A DNA stretch of 64,000 bases from Limivicinus sp963617275 (GTDB lineage: Bacteria > Bacillota > Clostridia > Oscillospirales > Oscillospiraceae), in NCBI GenBank assembly GCA_963617275.1, contig CAVENX010000012.1, positions 1-64,000 on the forward strand, written 5' to 3'. Positions 1 to 7,861 of the stretch are shown piece after piece; position 1 is the stretch's first letter; each line of letters starts with the position of its first letter. The position numbers were made by a program, and so were the translations under genes. The notes under the pieces are model-generated. The model was not told the origin of the DNA, made no database searches, and saw only the letters and a list, made by a program, of their open reading frames with translations.

Positions 1-4
1 AAAA

Positions 5-29
5 CTGGGCCCCGCATTTCTGCGAGACC
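5..29. other. Imperfect hairpin at window edge
   Basis: CTGGG at 5-9 can pair with CCCAG at 28-32, and CGCA with TGCG inside, with A-rich sequence before and a pyrimidine-rich run after. It resembles a weak terminator of a gene outside the window, or the 3' edge of a repeat. It lies directly before the first gene, where a signal-peptide sequence would be expected. Confidence 0.3.
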
Positions 30-46
30 CAGCCTTTCTTAACTTA

Positions 47-2374
47 GTGACATTGGAAACTGCCGCTCCCATTCCGGAATTTACATATGCTTCCGAGACG
101 CTGTGCGAAACCGAAAGCACAAAGGAAAACGCCATCGCCGCACAGCCTGTCATAATCACCGAGAACGGCTATTACGCTATCGGCGGCAGATATGTCAAGG
201 GAGAAGCCCCCGAGGGCGCTGTTGCCGAAACGGAAGGACAATTTGACACACTCATCCCCTGTCTCAGCTTTGTGATGAACGACGGAACCGTAACAGAGCT
301 GACCGCCTATTCCCCACTTACCGTTGAAACCGGCATGGAGGAAATGCGCGACTACCGTGAAAGCAGCAGCATTGAAACCTTGCAGCTTCGTTCAGACGGC
401 AATCTTGTGCTCGTCGAGAAGATCTACGCCTCATGGTGCGGTGCCGACAGCGATGTAAAATACGGCAGCGATAAATATTATGAGCATTTCGGTTCGGACA
501 GCGAATGGTGGCTTCGCATCCTCAATCCCGACGGCAGTGAGATAAGCCGCGCAAAGCTGGATGTGAACGAAGACGACGCCAGCTTCTATTCCTGCACGCT
601 TGACGACAATGGCAATCTGCTTGCCGCACTTGACAGCGGGCTTACCGCTTTCGGCGAGGACGGCGAAAGGGCGTATTTCATAGAAACCGACGGCTATATC
701 TACTCTCTTGCGCACTCCGCCGACGGTAAAGCCGCCGTCCTTTTGTACGACAGAAGCGCATATGAAATGACCGTGCGCACCGTGGATGCGGAAAAGGGCG
801 AGATGAACGAGACTTCATACCCGATGTCGATAGACGCCAACAGCATAATAGACGGCAGCGGGGATTACGATTTTTATTTCAGCAGCGGAACTTCTCTTTT
901 CGGATACGACTTTGAAACAAAGCAGTACACAAAGCTCTTTGCATGGATCGACTGCGATCTTATCGCAAATTACATGAACGTTGTCTCAGTAGACGGCGAC
1001 GGCAGCGTCAAGGCCATTTTCATGGATTACGGCGCCGACGAGGACGATGTGCAGGTCAATGAGCTTGTCGAGGTAAAAAAGGTTCCCTATGACCCAACAG
1101 TTGAGAAGAAGCACCTGACTCTTGCCTCGGTATACCCTGATGATGTTCTGATGAACGCCGTTATCGACTTCAACCGTGCCCACAAGGACGTGCGCATCGA
1201 TATCAAGGACTATTCAGAATATAACACTGATGAAGATTACTCCTTGGGCTACACAAAGCTTGCCACCGAGATAGCCGCCGGGAATATGCCGGATATTCTT
1301 GACATGAACCCGGACTTTCCCTATAACCGCTACGCCGCCAACGGCATCCTTGTTGACCTGTACCCCTATCTCGAAAACGACCGCGAACTTTCAAAGGACG
1401 ATCTCTTTGAAAACGTACTTAACGCACTTGAGATCAACGGCGGGCTTTACATGGCGAACGCAGGCTTCAGCGTATATACCGCGGCGGGCGCATCTTCCGT
1501 TTTCGGCGACGAGCCGGGAATAACCTATGATGAATTTTTTGAAGCACTTTCCTCAATGCCGGAGGGCTGCGAGGGCTTTGACTTCGGTTATGACAGGGAT
1601 ACGGCGCTGACAATGTCCGTCGCGCTGGAATTTGACAAGCTTGTCAATTGGACGACGGGCGAGTGCCGCTTCAACAGTGAGGATTTCATAAACATCCTCA
1701 ACTATGCCGCGCATTTTGATAAGCTTGACGATGACATTGAACTCACCCCCGAAAACGCCACCTCCGTGCGTATTGCCGAGGGGCGGCAGATGCTTGCCAT
1801 GGCTATAATGACATCCGTTGACTATATGCTTGTCGATTATGACTCCATGTTCGGCGGCAAAGCCACAATGGTCGGCTTCCCCACCTCCGAGGGCGTGGGC
1901 AGTATGCTGTACCTGTCAAGCGGCCTTGCCATAACGACAAAATGCGACGCGCCTGATACGGCATGGGAATTTGTCCGCACATACTTCACCGAGGATTACC
2001 AGAAGCAGCAGTATATGATACCAACAAACAAGAACGTGTTTGAGACCGAGCTTAAAAAGGCAATGAAAGTGGAATACGAAAAGGACGCCAACGGCAACTA
2101 TAAGCTTGACGAAAATGGTGAACGCATACAGGTATCCTACGGCTACTACTATGATGGCAATCAGCAGGTAAAGGTCTACGCAATAACAGAAGCGCAGGCA
2201 AAGATGCTGCGCGAGACGATTGCAGACACGACAAAGCTGCTCAACTTTGACGAGAGCATCACCGATATAATCACAGAGGGTGCGCAGGCGTTCTTTGAAG
2301 GTCAGAAGAGCGCGGAGGAATGTGCAAACCTCATCCAGAGCAAGGCAAATATCTACGTGAACGAGCAGAAATAA
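47..2374 (+). CDS. Extracellular solute-binding protein with N-terminal propeller-like region, 5' end incomplete
   Basis: The C-terminal half (from about residue 360) reads like a family 1 ABC solute-binding protein: it opens LTLASVYPDDVLMNAVIDFN and contains KLATEIAAGNMPDILDM, the usual ligand-lobe pattern of sugar- or peptide-binding lipoproteins. The first 350 residues are repetitive and acidic, with segments such as LDDNGNLLAAL and LRSDGNLVLV that recall beta-propeller blades. A sensor-like domain fused to a binding protein is therefore likely. There is no signal peptide or lipobox. The only start is a GTG without a ribosome site, and the frame stays open to base 2, so the true N-terminus is missing, rearranged or outside the window. 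No transporter permease is adjacent. The ligand is unknown. Confidence 0.75.
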   Translation: MTLETAAPIPEFTYASETLCETESTKENAIAAQPVIITENGYYAIGGRYVKGEAPEGAVAETEGQFDTLIPCLSFVMNDGTVTELTAYSPLTVETGMEEMRDYRESSSIETLQLRSDGNLVLVEKIYASWCGADSDVKYGSDKYYEHFGSDSEWWLRILNPDGSEISRAKLDVNEDDASFYSCTLDDNGNLLAALDSGLTAFGEDGERAYFIETDGYIYSLAHSADGKAAVLLYDRSAYEMTVRTVDAEKGEMNETSYPMSIDANSIIDGSGDYDFYFSSGTSLFGYDFETKQYTKLFAWIDCDLIANYMNVVSVDGDGSVKAIFMDYGADEDDVQVNELVEVKKVPYDPTVEKKHLTLASVYPDDVLMNAVIDFNRAHKDVRIDIKDYSEYNTDEDYSLGYTKLATEIAAGNMPDILDMNPDFPYNRYAANGILVDLYPYLENDRELSKDDLFENVLNALEINGGLYMANAGFSVYTAAGASSVFGDEPGITYDEFFEALSSMPEGCEGFDFGYDRDTALTMSVALEFDKLVNWTTGECRFNSEDFINILNYAAHFDKLDDDIELTPENATSVRIAEGRQMLAMAIMTSVDYMLVDYDSMFGGKATMVGFPTSEGVGSMLYLSSGLAITTKCDAPDTAWEFVRTYFTEDYQKQQYMIPTNKNVFETELKKAMKVEYEKDANGNYKLDENGERIQVSYGYYYDGNQQVKVYAITEAQAKMLRETIADTTKLLNFDESITDIITEGAQAFFEGQKSAEECANLIQSKANIYVNEQK

Positions 2375-2386
2375 TAAAAAAATACA

Positions 2387-2414
2387 GGGGCTGTCAAAAA
2401 GCAGCCCCTTTTTT
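2387..2414 (+). terminator. Rho-independent terminator
   Basis: GGGGCTG (2387-2393) pairs with CAGCCCC (2402-2408) and is followed by six T. It lies 12 bases after the solute-binding protein stop codon. Confidence 0.85.
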
Positions 2415-2476
2415 CCGTTTTCCGTAGAAAAACGGCATGGATACGTGATATGATACGCAATAAAGCGGAACACGAG

Positions 2477-2677
2477 ACTGTCAAAAAACCATGTATTAAA
2501 GTCAGATAACATCGCAGCGGGGGAGCTTGAGGGGGCAAGGCTCGCCTCAAATTGGATAAACCGCCGTCGAAAGCATTGATATATCAAGGCTTTCGGTAAC
2601 AGCATTTTGAAGTCTTTCAAAATGCTCGGCGGAAAGCGCGGTCAAAAAAGTCCTTGCAGGACTTTTTTGACAAGCCG
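2477..2677 (-). repeat. Copy A of ~200-bp terminator-associated repeat (inverted)
   Basis: This is the only copy in reverse orientation. The ends carry the inverted repeat TTGTCAAAAAA / TTTTTTGACAG. Internal hairpins correspond to those of copies B-F. It is flanked by the near-identical direct repeats GGAACACGAG (2467-2476) and GGAACATGAG (2678-2687), as expected of a target duplication. It holds no credible gene. Confidence 0.85.
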
Positions 2678-2727
2678 GGAACATGAGGATGCACTCTGCG
2701 GGAAACCGGAAATTTTAAAAAATGGTA

Positions 2728-2758
2728 TTGACTCTGACACTATGTCAGGGAGTACAGT
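2728..2758 (+). promoter_or_regulatory. MerR-type promoter/operator with 19-bp spacer
   Basis: TTGACT (2728-2733) and TACAGT (2753-2758) are 19 bp apart, the over-long spacing typical of promoters that MerR-family regulators untwist. Centred in the spacer is the dyad CTGACA-CTA-TGTCAG (2734-2748). The MerR gene starts 42 bases downstream, so autoregulation is likely. Confidence 0.8.
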
Positions 2759-2800
2759 GAACGTGAGCTCAAAAATGTACATCCATGGAGGTAATTTTTC

Positions 2801-3601
2801 ATGCTAAAAATAGGAGATTTTTCAAAACTGTCCAGAGTAAGCATACGGATGCTGCGCCACTATGACGATATGGGTCTTCTCAAGCCGGCGGAGATCGACG
2901 CGTTCACCGGATACCGCTACTACCGCGAGGATCAGCTCTTTACCGTCGGCAGGATCACCGCGCTGAAAGATATGGGCTTTGCCCTTGCCGACATAGTGCG
3001 GATCCTTGATATATACGACGATAAGGAAAAGCTGGACGCTTTCTTCCTTGCAAGGGAGGCAGAGCTTGCGGAAGCTTCCAGACAGACGCAGTATAAGCTT
3101 ACGCTTCTGGACACAGCCAGAAAAAGGCTGAGAAAGGAAGATAATATGAGATTTGACGTTACCGTAAAGACGATACCCGAAAGATACGCCGCCACTGTGC
3201 AAATGATCATTCCCCGCTATGAGAACGAGGGTATGGCGTGGCAGATGCTCGGCGAGTGCAAGAAGCCGCTTGTCCCCGCCGATCCCTGTCTTGCCGCTGC
3301 GGAATTTCTGGACAAGGAATACAAGGAAGAAAACGTTGAAGTCCTTATATGGATGACGGTAAACGGAAGCTATGAGGATACCGAGCACGTCAAGTTCAGG
3401 ACTCTGCCCGCCGTCAGGGTCGCAAGCTGCATCATCAAGGGCGGCTATGACCAGATGGGCGGCGCGACTGCCGCAGTCGTTTCTTGGATAAACGCGAACG
3501 GATACACACTCTCCGGCCCCATGTTCAACATCTATCATGTAGGCCCTGCGCAGACGCAGAACCCCGATGAATTTGTGACGGAAGTCTGTTTCCCGATATA
3601 A
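2801..3601 (+). CDS. MerR-family transcriptional regulator with GyrI-like effector domain
   Basis: The N-terminus (IGDFSKLSRVSIRMLRHYDD, then GLLKPAEIDAFTGYRYY) is the winged helix-turn-helix of MerR proteins of the BmrR/BltR/TipA kind. Residues about 75-110 form the dimerisation coiled coil. The last 150 residues resemble the GyrI/AraC effector-binding fold that senses hydrophobic or cationic drugs. A GGAGG site precedes the ATG at 2801. The promoter just upstream has the 19-bp spacer and dyad expected for its own binding site. No efflux gene follows (the next gene converges), so other targets may lie elsewhere. The effector is unknown. Confidence 0.88.
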   Translation: MLKIGDFSKLSRVSIRMLRHYDDMGLLKPAEIDAFTGYRYYREDQLFTVGRITALKDMGFALADIVRILDIYDDKEKLDAFFLAREAELAEASRQTQYKLTLLDTARKRLRKEDNMRFDVTVKTIPERYAATVQMIIPRYENEGMAWQMLGECKKPLVPADPCLAAAEFLDKEYKEENVEVLIWMTVNGSYEDTEHVKFRTLPAVRVASCIIKGGYDQMGGATAAVVSWINANGYTLSGPMFNIYHVGPAQTQNPDEFVTEVCFPI

Positions 3602-3611
3602 ACAAAAATCA

Positions 3612-3684
3612 GCCCGCGAATCGGACAGACTGAACCGCTCCCTGTCTACTTGACAGGGGGCACTTCACTGTCCGATTCGCGGGC
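3612..3684. terminator. Long bidirectional hairpin between convergent genes
   Basis: A 17-bp stem (3612-3628 with 3668-3684, GCCCGCGAATCGGACAG) encloses a second hairpin CCCTGTC/GACAGGG (3640-3658). It lies between the convergent merR and plsY genes, and T-rich sequence follows on the plus strand. Confidence 0.75.
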
Positions 3685-3694
3685 GTAGTTTTGC

Positions 3695-4291
3695 TTATTT
3701 TTTTGCGGAAAATTTCGGTTCGGTGCCGTTTATGAGTCTTGCAATATTCTCTCTATGGCGGATAACGACGATTGCCGAGCAGAAGAGGGAGAGAAGCAGC
3801 TTCGGCGTACCAAGCGGTATGCACAGAGCGGCTGCAACCAGCGCCGCGGCCGCGGTTATCGAGCCGAGCGATACGCGGCGGCTGAACAAAACGGCGAACG
3901 CAAACCCGGCGTATGCCGCCGCCGCGGCACGCCAGTCTATTGCGCAGATTATCGCCGCGCAGACCGATACGCCCTTACCGCCCTTGAAGCCGTGAAGAGC
4001 CGGGTAGCAATGCCCCAGAAGACAGGCGCCCGCCGCAATGCAAAGCCCCGTTTCACCAAGCAGCGCACTGCCGATAAGCACCGAGGCGACAGCCTTGAGC
4101 ACGTCGAACAGCAGCGTGACAAGTCCCATTTTCATGCCGAAAACACGCGCCATGTTCGTTGCACCGGCATTGCCGCTGCCGCAGGAACGAACGTCCTTGC
4201 CGTACACTGAACGAGAAAGCAGAATGGATATGCTCAATCCGCCGAGAAAATACGGCACAATGACCGCAATAATGATTTTAACTGTCTGCAT
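3695..4291 (-). CDS. plsY: Glycerol-3-phosphate acyltransferase PlsY
   Basis: An integral membrane enzyme that transfers the acyl group of acyl-phosphate to glycerol-3-phosphate, the first step of phospholipid synthesis in Firmicutes. The three signature loops are visible: SCGSGNAGATNMARVFG near residue 40, GHCYPALHGFKGGKGVS near residue 95, and an RHREN-like third motif near the C-terminus. It has about five hydrophobic segments, and 198 residues is the normal length. It is a single gene with its own promoter at 4333-4360. The downstream hairpin is shared with merR. Confidence 0.95.
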   Translation of the reverse strand: MQTVKIIIAVIVPYFLGGLSISILLSRSVYGKDVRSCGSGNAGATNMARVFGMKMGLVTLLFDVLKAVASVLIGSALLGETGLCIAAGACLLGHCYPALHGFKGGKGVSVCAAIICAIDWRAAAAAYAGFAFAVLFSRRVSLGSITAAAALVAAALCIPLGTPKLLLSLFCSAIVVIRHRENIARLINGTEPKFSAKK

Positions 4292-4332
4292 ACTGACGCC
4301 TCTGTGATAATTCAGAAATCAAATTATTCCCT

Positions 4333-4360
4333 ATTATACATAAATCTGAAAATATATCAA
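4333..4360 (-). promoter_or_regulatory. plsY promoter
   Basis: On the minus strand TTGATA (4355-4360) and TATAAT (4333-4338) are separated by 16 bp, about 45 bases before the plsY start. Confidence 0.65.
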
Positions 4361-4433
4361 CAGGAACTCAGTATGTTTACATATTTTTTGCTTTCTTTGC
4401 GGCTACCGCAGAATTGTCGGCATCAATCCGCAG

Positions 4434-5912
4434 TCAAGGATTCATCGTATAGTTGGGAGCTTCCTTTGTGATATAGATATCGTGCGGGTGGCTTTCCTTG
4501 AGACCGGCGGAGGTGATGCGGACAAACTTGCTCTTTGTGCGCAGCTCCTGAATGTTGTGCGCACCGCAGTAACCCATACCGGAGCGCAGACCGCCCATCA
4601 TCTGATACACCGTCTCGGAAGCGGCTCCCCTGTAAGGTACGCGCCCTTCAACGCCCTCGGGGACGAGCTTCTTGTTGTTTGTCTGGAAGTATCTGTCCTT
4701 GGAGCCTTTGGCCATTGCGCCAAGACTGCCCATACCGCGGTAGACCTTGAACTGTCTGCCCTGATACACTTCCATCTCTCCGGGTGCTTCGTCGCATCCT
4801 GCCAGCATGGAGCCCATCATGACGACGCTGCCGCCTGCGGCGATTGCCTTCACGATATCGCCGGAATATTTTATGCCGCCGTCGGCAATGCAGGGGATGC
4901 CGTACTTATCCGCCATTTCCGCGCATTGCAGTATCGCGGTGATCTGCGGTACGCCGATGCCCGCCACAACGCGTGTCGTGCAGATAGAGCCGGGACCGAT
5001 GCCGACCTTCACACAGTCGGCGCCCGCCTTGATAAGCGCCTCTGCCGCCTCTGCTGTGGCGATGTTTCCGGCGATAACCTGAATGTCGGGGAACGCTTCC
5101 TTGACTTTGGAAACGGAACGCATGATATTTGCGGAGTGGCCGTGTGCGCTGTCGAGGACGAGCGCGTCCGCGCCCGCGGCAATAAGCGCGCCCGCGCGGT
5201 CAAGCACATCCGCCGTTGCGCCTATCGCGGCGGCGCAGAGGAGACGGCCGCTCTGATCCTTCGCCGAGTGCGGGTACTTCATGACCTTTTCAATGTCTTT
5301 TATCGTGATAAGCCCTTTGAGCTTGTAATTATCGTCAACAATAGGGAGCTTTTCAATGCGGTTGCGCTGGAGAATTGCTTTTGCCTCGGAAAGGGTCGTC
5401 CCCTCAAGGCCGGTGATGAGGTTGTCTGTGGTCATAACGTCGCGTATGCGGCGGGACATATCCTCCTCGAACTTCATATCGCGGTTGGTGATGATGCCGA
5501 TAAGTCTGTTGTCGGCATCAACAATAGGTACGCCGGAAATACGGAACTTTGCCATGAGCGCATCGGCGTCGCCAAGCGTATGCTCGGCAGTGAGCGAAAA
5601 GGGATTTGTGATAACGCCGTTTTCCGAACGCTTTACCATGTCCACCTGCTCTGCCTGCACGTCAATGGGCATATTCTTATGTATAACGCCTATGCCGCCC
5701 TCGCGTGCGATCGCTATCGCCATGCGGTACTCGGTAACGGTATCCATTGCGGCGCTCATAACGGGCACGTTCAGCCGGATCTTTTTGGTAAGCTGCGTGC
5801 TGAGATCAACATCCGCAGGGAGAACATCACTCTCCGCCGGAACGAGCAGAACGTCGTCAAAGGTCAGCCCCTCACCCACAAAACGCTGCGAATACAAATT
5901 ATCAAGTCCCAT
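4434..5912 (-). CDS. guaB: IMP dehydrogenase
   Basis: Oxidises IMP to XMP with NAD+, the committed step of GMP synthesis. The 492 residues have the standard layout: a TIM barrel interrupted at about residues 95-210 by two CBS domains. The catalytic loop GPGSICTTR holds the active-site cysteine, and the flap region reads YRGMGSLGAM. The start at 5912 follows an AGGAGG-type site. The 5' leader (about 80 bases) contains a strong GC hairpin at 5934-5957 that could influence expression. A consensus promoter overlaps the intergenic boundary with ogg. Confidence 0.97.
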   Translation of the reverse strand: MGLDNLYSQRFVGEGLTFDDVLLVPAESDVLPADVDLSTQLTKKIRLNVPVMSAAMDTVTEYRMAIAIAREGGIGVIHKNMPIDVQAEQVDMVKRSENGVITNPFSLTAEHTLGDADALMAKFRISGVPIVDADNRLIGIITNRDMKFEEDMSRRIRDVMTTDNLITGLEGTTLSEAKAILQRNRIEKLPIVDDNYKLKGLITIKDIEKVMKYPHSAKDQSGRLLCAAAIGATADVLDRAGALIAAGADALVLDSAHGHSANIMRSVSKVKEAFPDIQVIAGNIATAEAAEALIKAGADCVKVGIGPGSICTTRVVAGIGVPQITAILQCAEMADKYGIPCIADGGIKYSGDIVKAIAAGGSVVMMGSMLAGCDEAPGEMEVYQGRQFKVYRGMGSLGAMAKGSKDRYFQTNNKKLVPEGVEGRVPYRGAASETVYQMMGGLRSGMGYCGAHNIQELRTKSKFVRITSAGLKESHPHDIYITKEAPNYTMNP

Positions 5913-5933
5913 ATTATCCTCCTATTTTAATAA

Positions 5934-5957
5934 TACCGCGGCTGCTCAGCCGCGGTA
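5934..5957 (-). promoter_or_regulatory. GC-rich hairpin in guaB leader
   Basis: TACCGCGGCTG pairs with CAGCCGCGGTA around a two-base loop, about 22 bases before the guaB start and next to its ribosome site. It has no T-run, so it is not a terminator. It may be a translational or mRNA-stability element. No known riboswitch pattern is recognised. Confidence 0.4.
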
Positions 5958-5989
5958 ATCATGGCGCTGCCGCCTTTTAAATTTTTTCT

Positions 5990-6017
5990 ATTATAACACC
6001 GAAAAGAAGAATGTCAA
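5990..6017 (-). promoter_or_regulatory. guaB promoter
   Basis: Minus strand TTGACA (6012-6017), a 16-bp spacer and TATAAT (5990-5995). Both boxes match the consensus. Confidence 0.8.
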
Positions 6018-6020
6018 TCA

Positions 6021-6833
6021 TTATTTCCCGTCTCCGCTTCGTGCGTAGAAAAATATGTACTGCTGGGCAAGTCCGGCATATTCGCCGAGAACGGCAGGGT
6101 CGAAATCCGGCGGAAAATGCTCCTTGAGCGCACGGCGAATCCATACGTCTATGGGGAACGCCTCCATATGGTAAAGCCCGAACAGCACAACGCAGTTGGC
6201 AACCTTCTCCCCTATCCCGCTGAGCTTCAGCAGCTCTTTTTTTGCCGTCATATAATCGGTTTTTATAAGGCTTTCAAGATCGAGCGCACCGCTGTTCACG
6301 GCTATGGCGGCGTTTATGATATACGCGGCTCTGTATCCGCTGCGAAGCGGGGCAAGCTCCTCCTCCGTTACGCATGAGAGCATGCCCGCCGAGGGAAACG
6401 TGTAAAATGCTTCCCCATCAAGCTCAAGCTTCTCTCCGTACATTGCACAGAGCCTTTCTACGATGCCCTTTATGCGCTTTATGTTGTTGCACTGCGAGAT
6501 TATAAACGAGCACAGCGCCTCCCACGGCTCCTGACGGAGTATCCTTATGCCCATGCCGAAATCAACGCATCTTGCAAGATATTCCCCGCCGTCAAAGGCG
6601 CGGCTTATCGCGGCATAATCCCTGTCAAGGTCAAAGTAGTCCCGCCAGAAGCTCTCCGGCGCATCGGACAGCACAAAAACCCTGCCGTTTTCCGCCCATA
6701 TCCTTGCGGCGTGTCCCATGGCAACGCCGCGGTAAATGCCGTTTTCATCGCTGTTCCAGCGGAAGCACTGCCCGCACTCAAAGGTCTTTGCAATATCCAG
6801 CTCCTCGGTCGGGCAAAGGTCAATAACGTTCAT
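6021..6833 (-). CDS. ogg: 8-oxoguanine DNA glycosylase/AP lyase (OGG family)
   Basis: Base-excision repair enzyme removing oxidised guanine. The N-terminal TBP-like part contains CGQCFRWN. The helix-hairpin-helix region reads LSGIGEKVANCVVLFGL and is followed by AFPIDVWIRR, whose aspartate is the catalytic residue; the preceding QCNNIKRI fits the catalytic-lysine helix. I chose the ATG at 6833 (protein starts MNVIDLCPTEE) because the family starts there; a longer frame reaching 7055 would overlap the rfbA promoter. About 270 residues, as expected for the clostridial OGG form. Confidence 0.9.
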   Translation of the reverse strand: MNVIDLCPTEELDIAKTFECGQCFRWNSDENGIYRGVAMGHAARIWAENGRVFVLSDAPESFWRDYFDLDRDYAAISRAFDGGEYLARCVDFGMGIRILRQEPWEALCSFIISQCNNIKRIKGIVERLCAMYGEKLELDGEAFYTFPSAGMLSCVTEEELAPLRSGYRAAYIINAAIAVNSGALDLESLIKTDYMTAKKELLKLSGIGEKVANCVVLFGLYHMEAFPIDVWIRRALKEHFPPDFDPAVLGEYAGLAQQYIFFYARSGDGK

Positions 6834-6914
6834 CTGTATCCCCCGCGCTCTTTCTATATATATAAAATGATTATATCCCCTCCGGCGGCTCACCGTCAAG
6901 GTGGGAGCAGCGTA

Positions 6915-6958
6915 TTGCAAAAGCAGACGGTTTATGGTATCTTTATGTTTAAACATAA
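6915..6958 (+). promoter_or_regulatory. rfbA promoter with 16-bp palindrome at the start site
   Basis: TTGCAA (6915-6920), a 17-bp spacer and TATCTT (6938-6943). Immediately downstream lies the perfect palindrome TTATGTTTAAACATAA (6943-6958), positioned like an operator over the transcription start. Confidence 0.5.
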
Positions 6959-6988
6959 GGTGACTTCTTACGTTTTGAGGTATTATAT

Positions 6989-7861
6989 ATGAAAGGTATC
7001 GTTCTTGCAGGCGGGACAGGCTCAAGGCTCTATCCCATAACGCGCTCCGTTTCAAAGCAGCTTCTTCCCATATATGACAAACCCATGATCTACTACCCGC
7101 TGTCCATTCTGATGCTGGCGGGAATACGCGAGGTACTCATTATCTGCACCGGGCGCGACCTTGACGCGTTCAGGACGCTGCTTGGCGACGGCTCCCATCT
7201 CGGTATGGAAATTCAATACGCCGTGCAGGATCAGCCGAACGGCATTGCCGAAGCGTTCATCATCGGCGAAGCGTTTATCGGCGGGGACACCGTGTGTCTC
7301 ATTCTCGGCGACAACATTTTCCACGGCGGCGGCATCACGCCGGGTGTGCGCAAGGCCGCGAAGCTCACAAAGGGCGCGGAGATCTTCGGTTATCCCGTCC
7401 CCAATCCTGAGGCGTTCGGCGTGGTGGAGTTTGACGAGAACCATAACGTCATTTCCATCGAGGAAAAGCCGAAATATCCCAAATCGAAATACGTCGTTCC
7501 GGGGCTCTATTTCTATGATAACGACGTGGTTAATATCGCCAGTAGCATCAAGCCCTCTCCCAGAGGTGAACTTGAGATCACCACCGTCAACAACGAATAT
7601 CTCAAGCGCGGCGATCTGCGCGTGAATCTTTTCGGGCGCGGACTTGCGTGGCTCGACACGGGGACGCATGAAAACCTGCTTGCCGCGGCGAACTTTGTGC
7701 AGATAGTGCAGAGCCGTCAGGGCGTATATATCGCCTGCCTTGAGGAGATCGCTTACCGTATGAAATATATCTCCCGGGAGCAGCTTCTTGCACTTGCCGG
7801 GCCTATGCTCAAAACCGATTATGGTCAGTATCTCAAGCGCGTAGCGGAGGAGGAAATATGA
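6989..7861 (+). CDS. rfbA: Glucose-1-phosphate thymidylyltransferase
   Basis: Makes dTDP-glucose from dTTP and glucose-1-phosphate, the first step towards dTDP-deoxysugars for surface polysaccharides. The N-terminus carries the nucleotidyltransferase signature LAGGTGSRLYPITRSVSKQL. PVPNPEAFGVVEFDE and EEKPKYPKS are typical RmlA sugar- and metal-site loops, and WLDTGTHENLL is also conserved. 290 residues is the family length. Its stop overlaps the rfbB start by four bases (ATGA), so the two are translationally coupled. Confidence 0.96.
   Translation: MKGIVLAGGTGSRLYPITRSVSKQLLPIYDKPMIYYPLSILMLAGIREVLIICTGRDLDAFRTLLGDGSHLGMEIQYAVQDQPNGIAEAFIIGEAFIGGDTVCLILGDNIFHGGGITPGVRKAAKLTKGAEIFGYPVPNPEAFGVVEFDENHNVISIEEKPKYPKSKYVVPGLYFYDNDVVNIASSIKPSPRGELEITTVNNEYLKRGDLRVNLFGRGLAWLDTGTHENLLAAANFVQIVQSRQGVYIACLEEIAYRMKYISREQLLALAGPMLKTDYGQYLKRVAEEEI

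Noticed and set aside
2607..2807. 66-residue plus-strand ORF
   Set aside because: It lies across repeat copy A and the MerR promoter; the reading frame is a by-product.
4482..5930. 482-residue ORF opposite guaB
   Set aside because: An antisense shadow of a highly biased gene; no protein family features.
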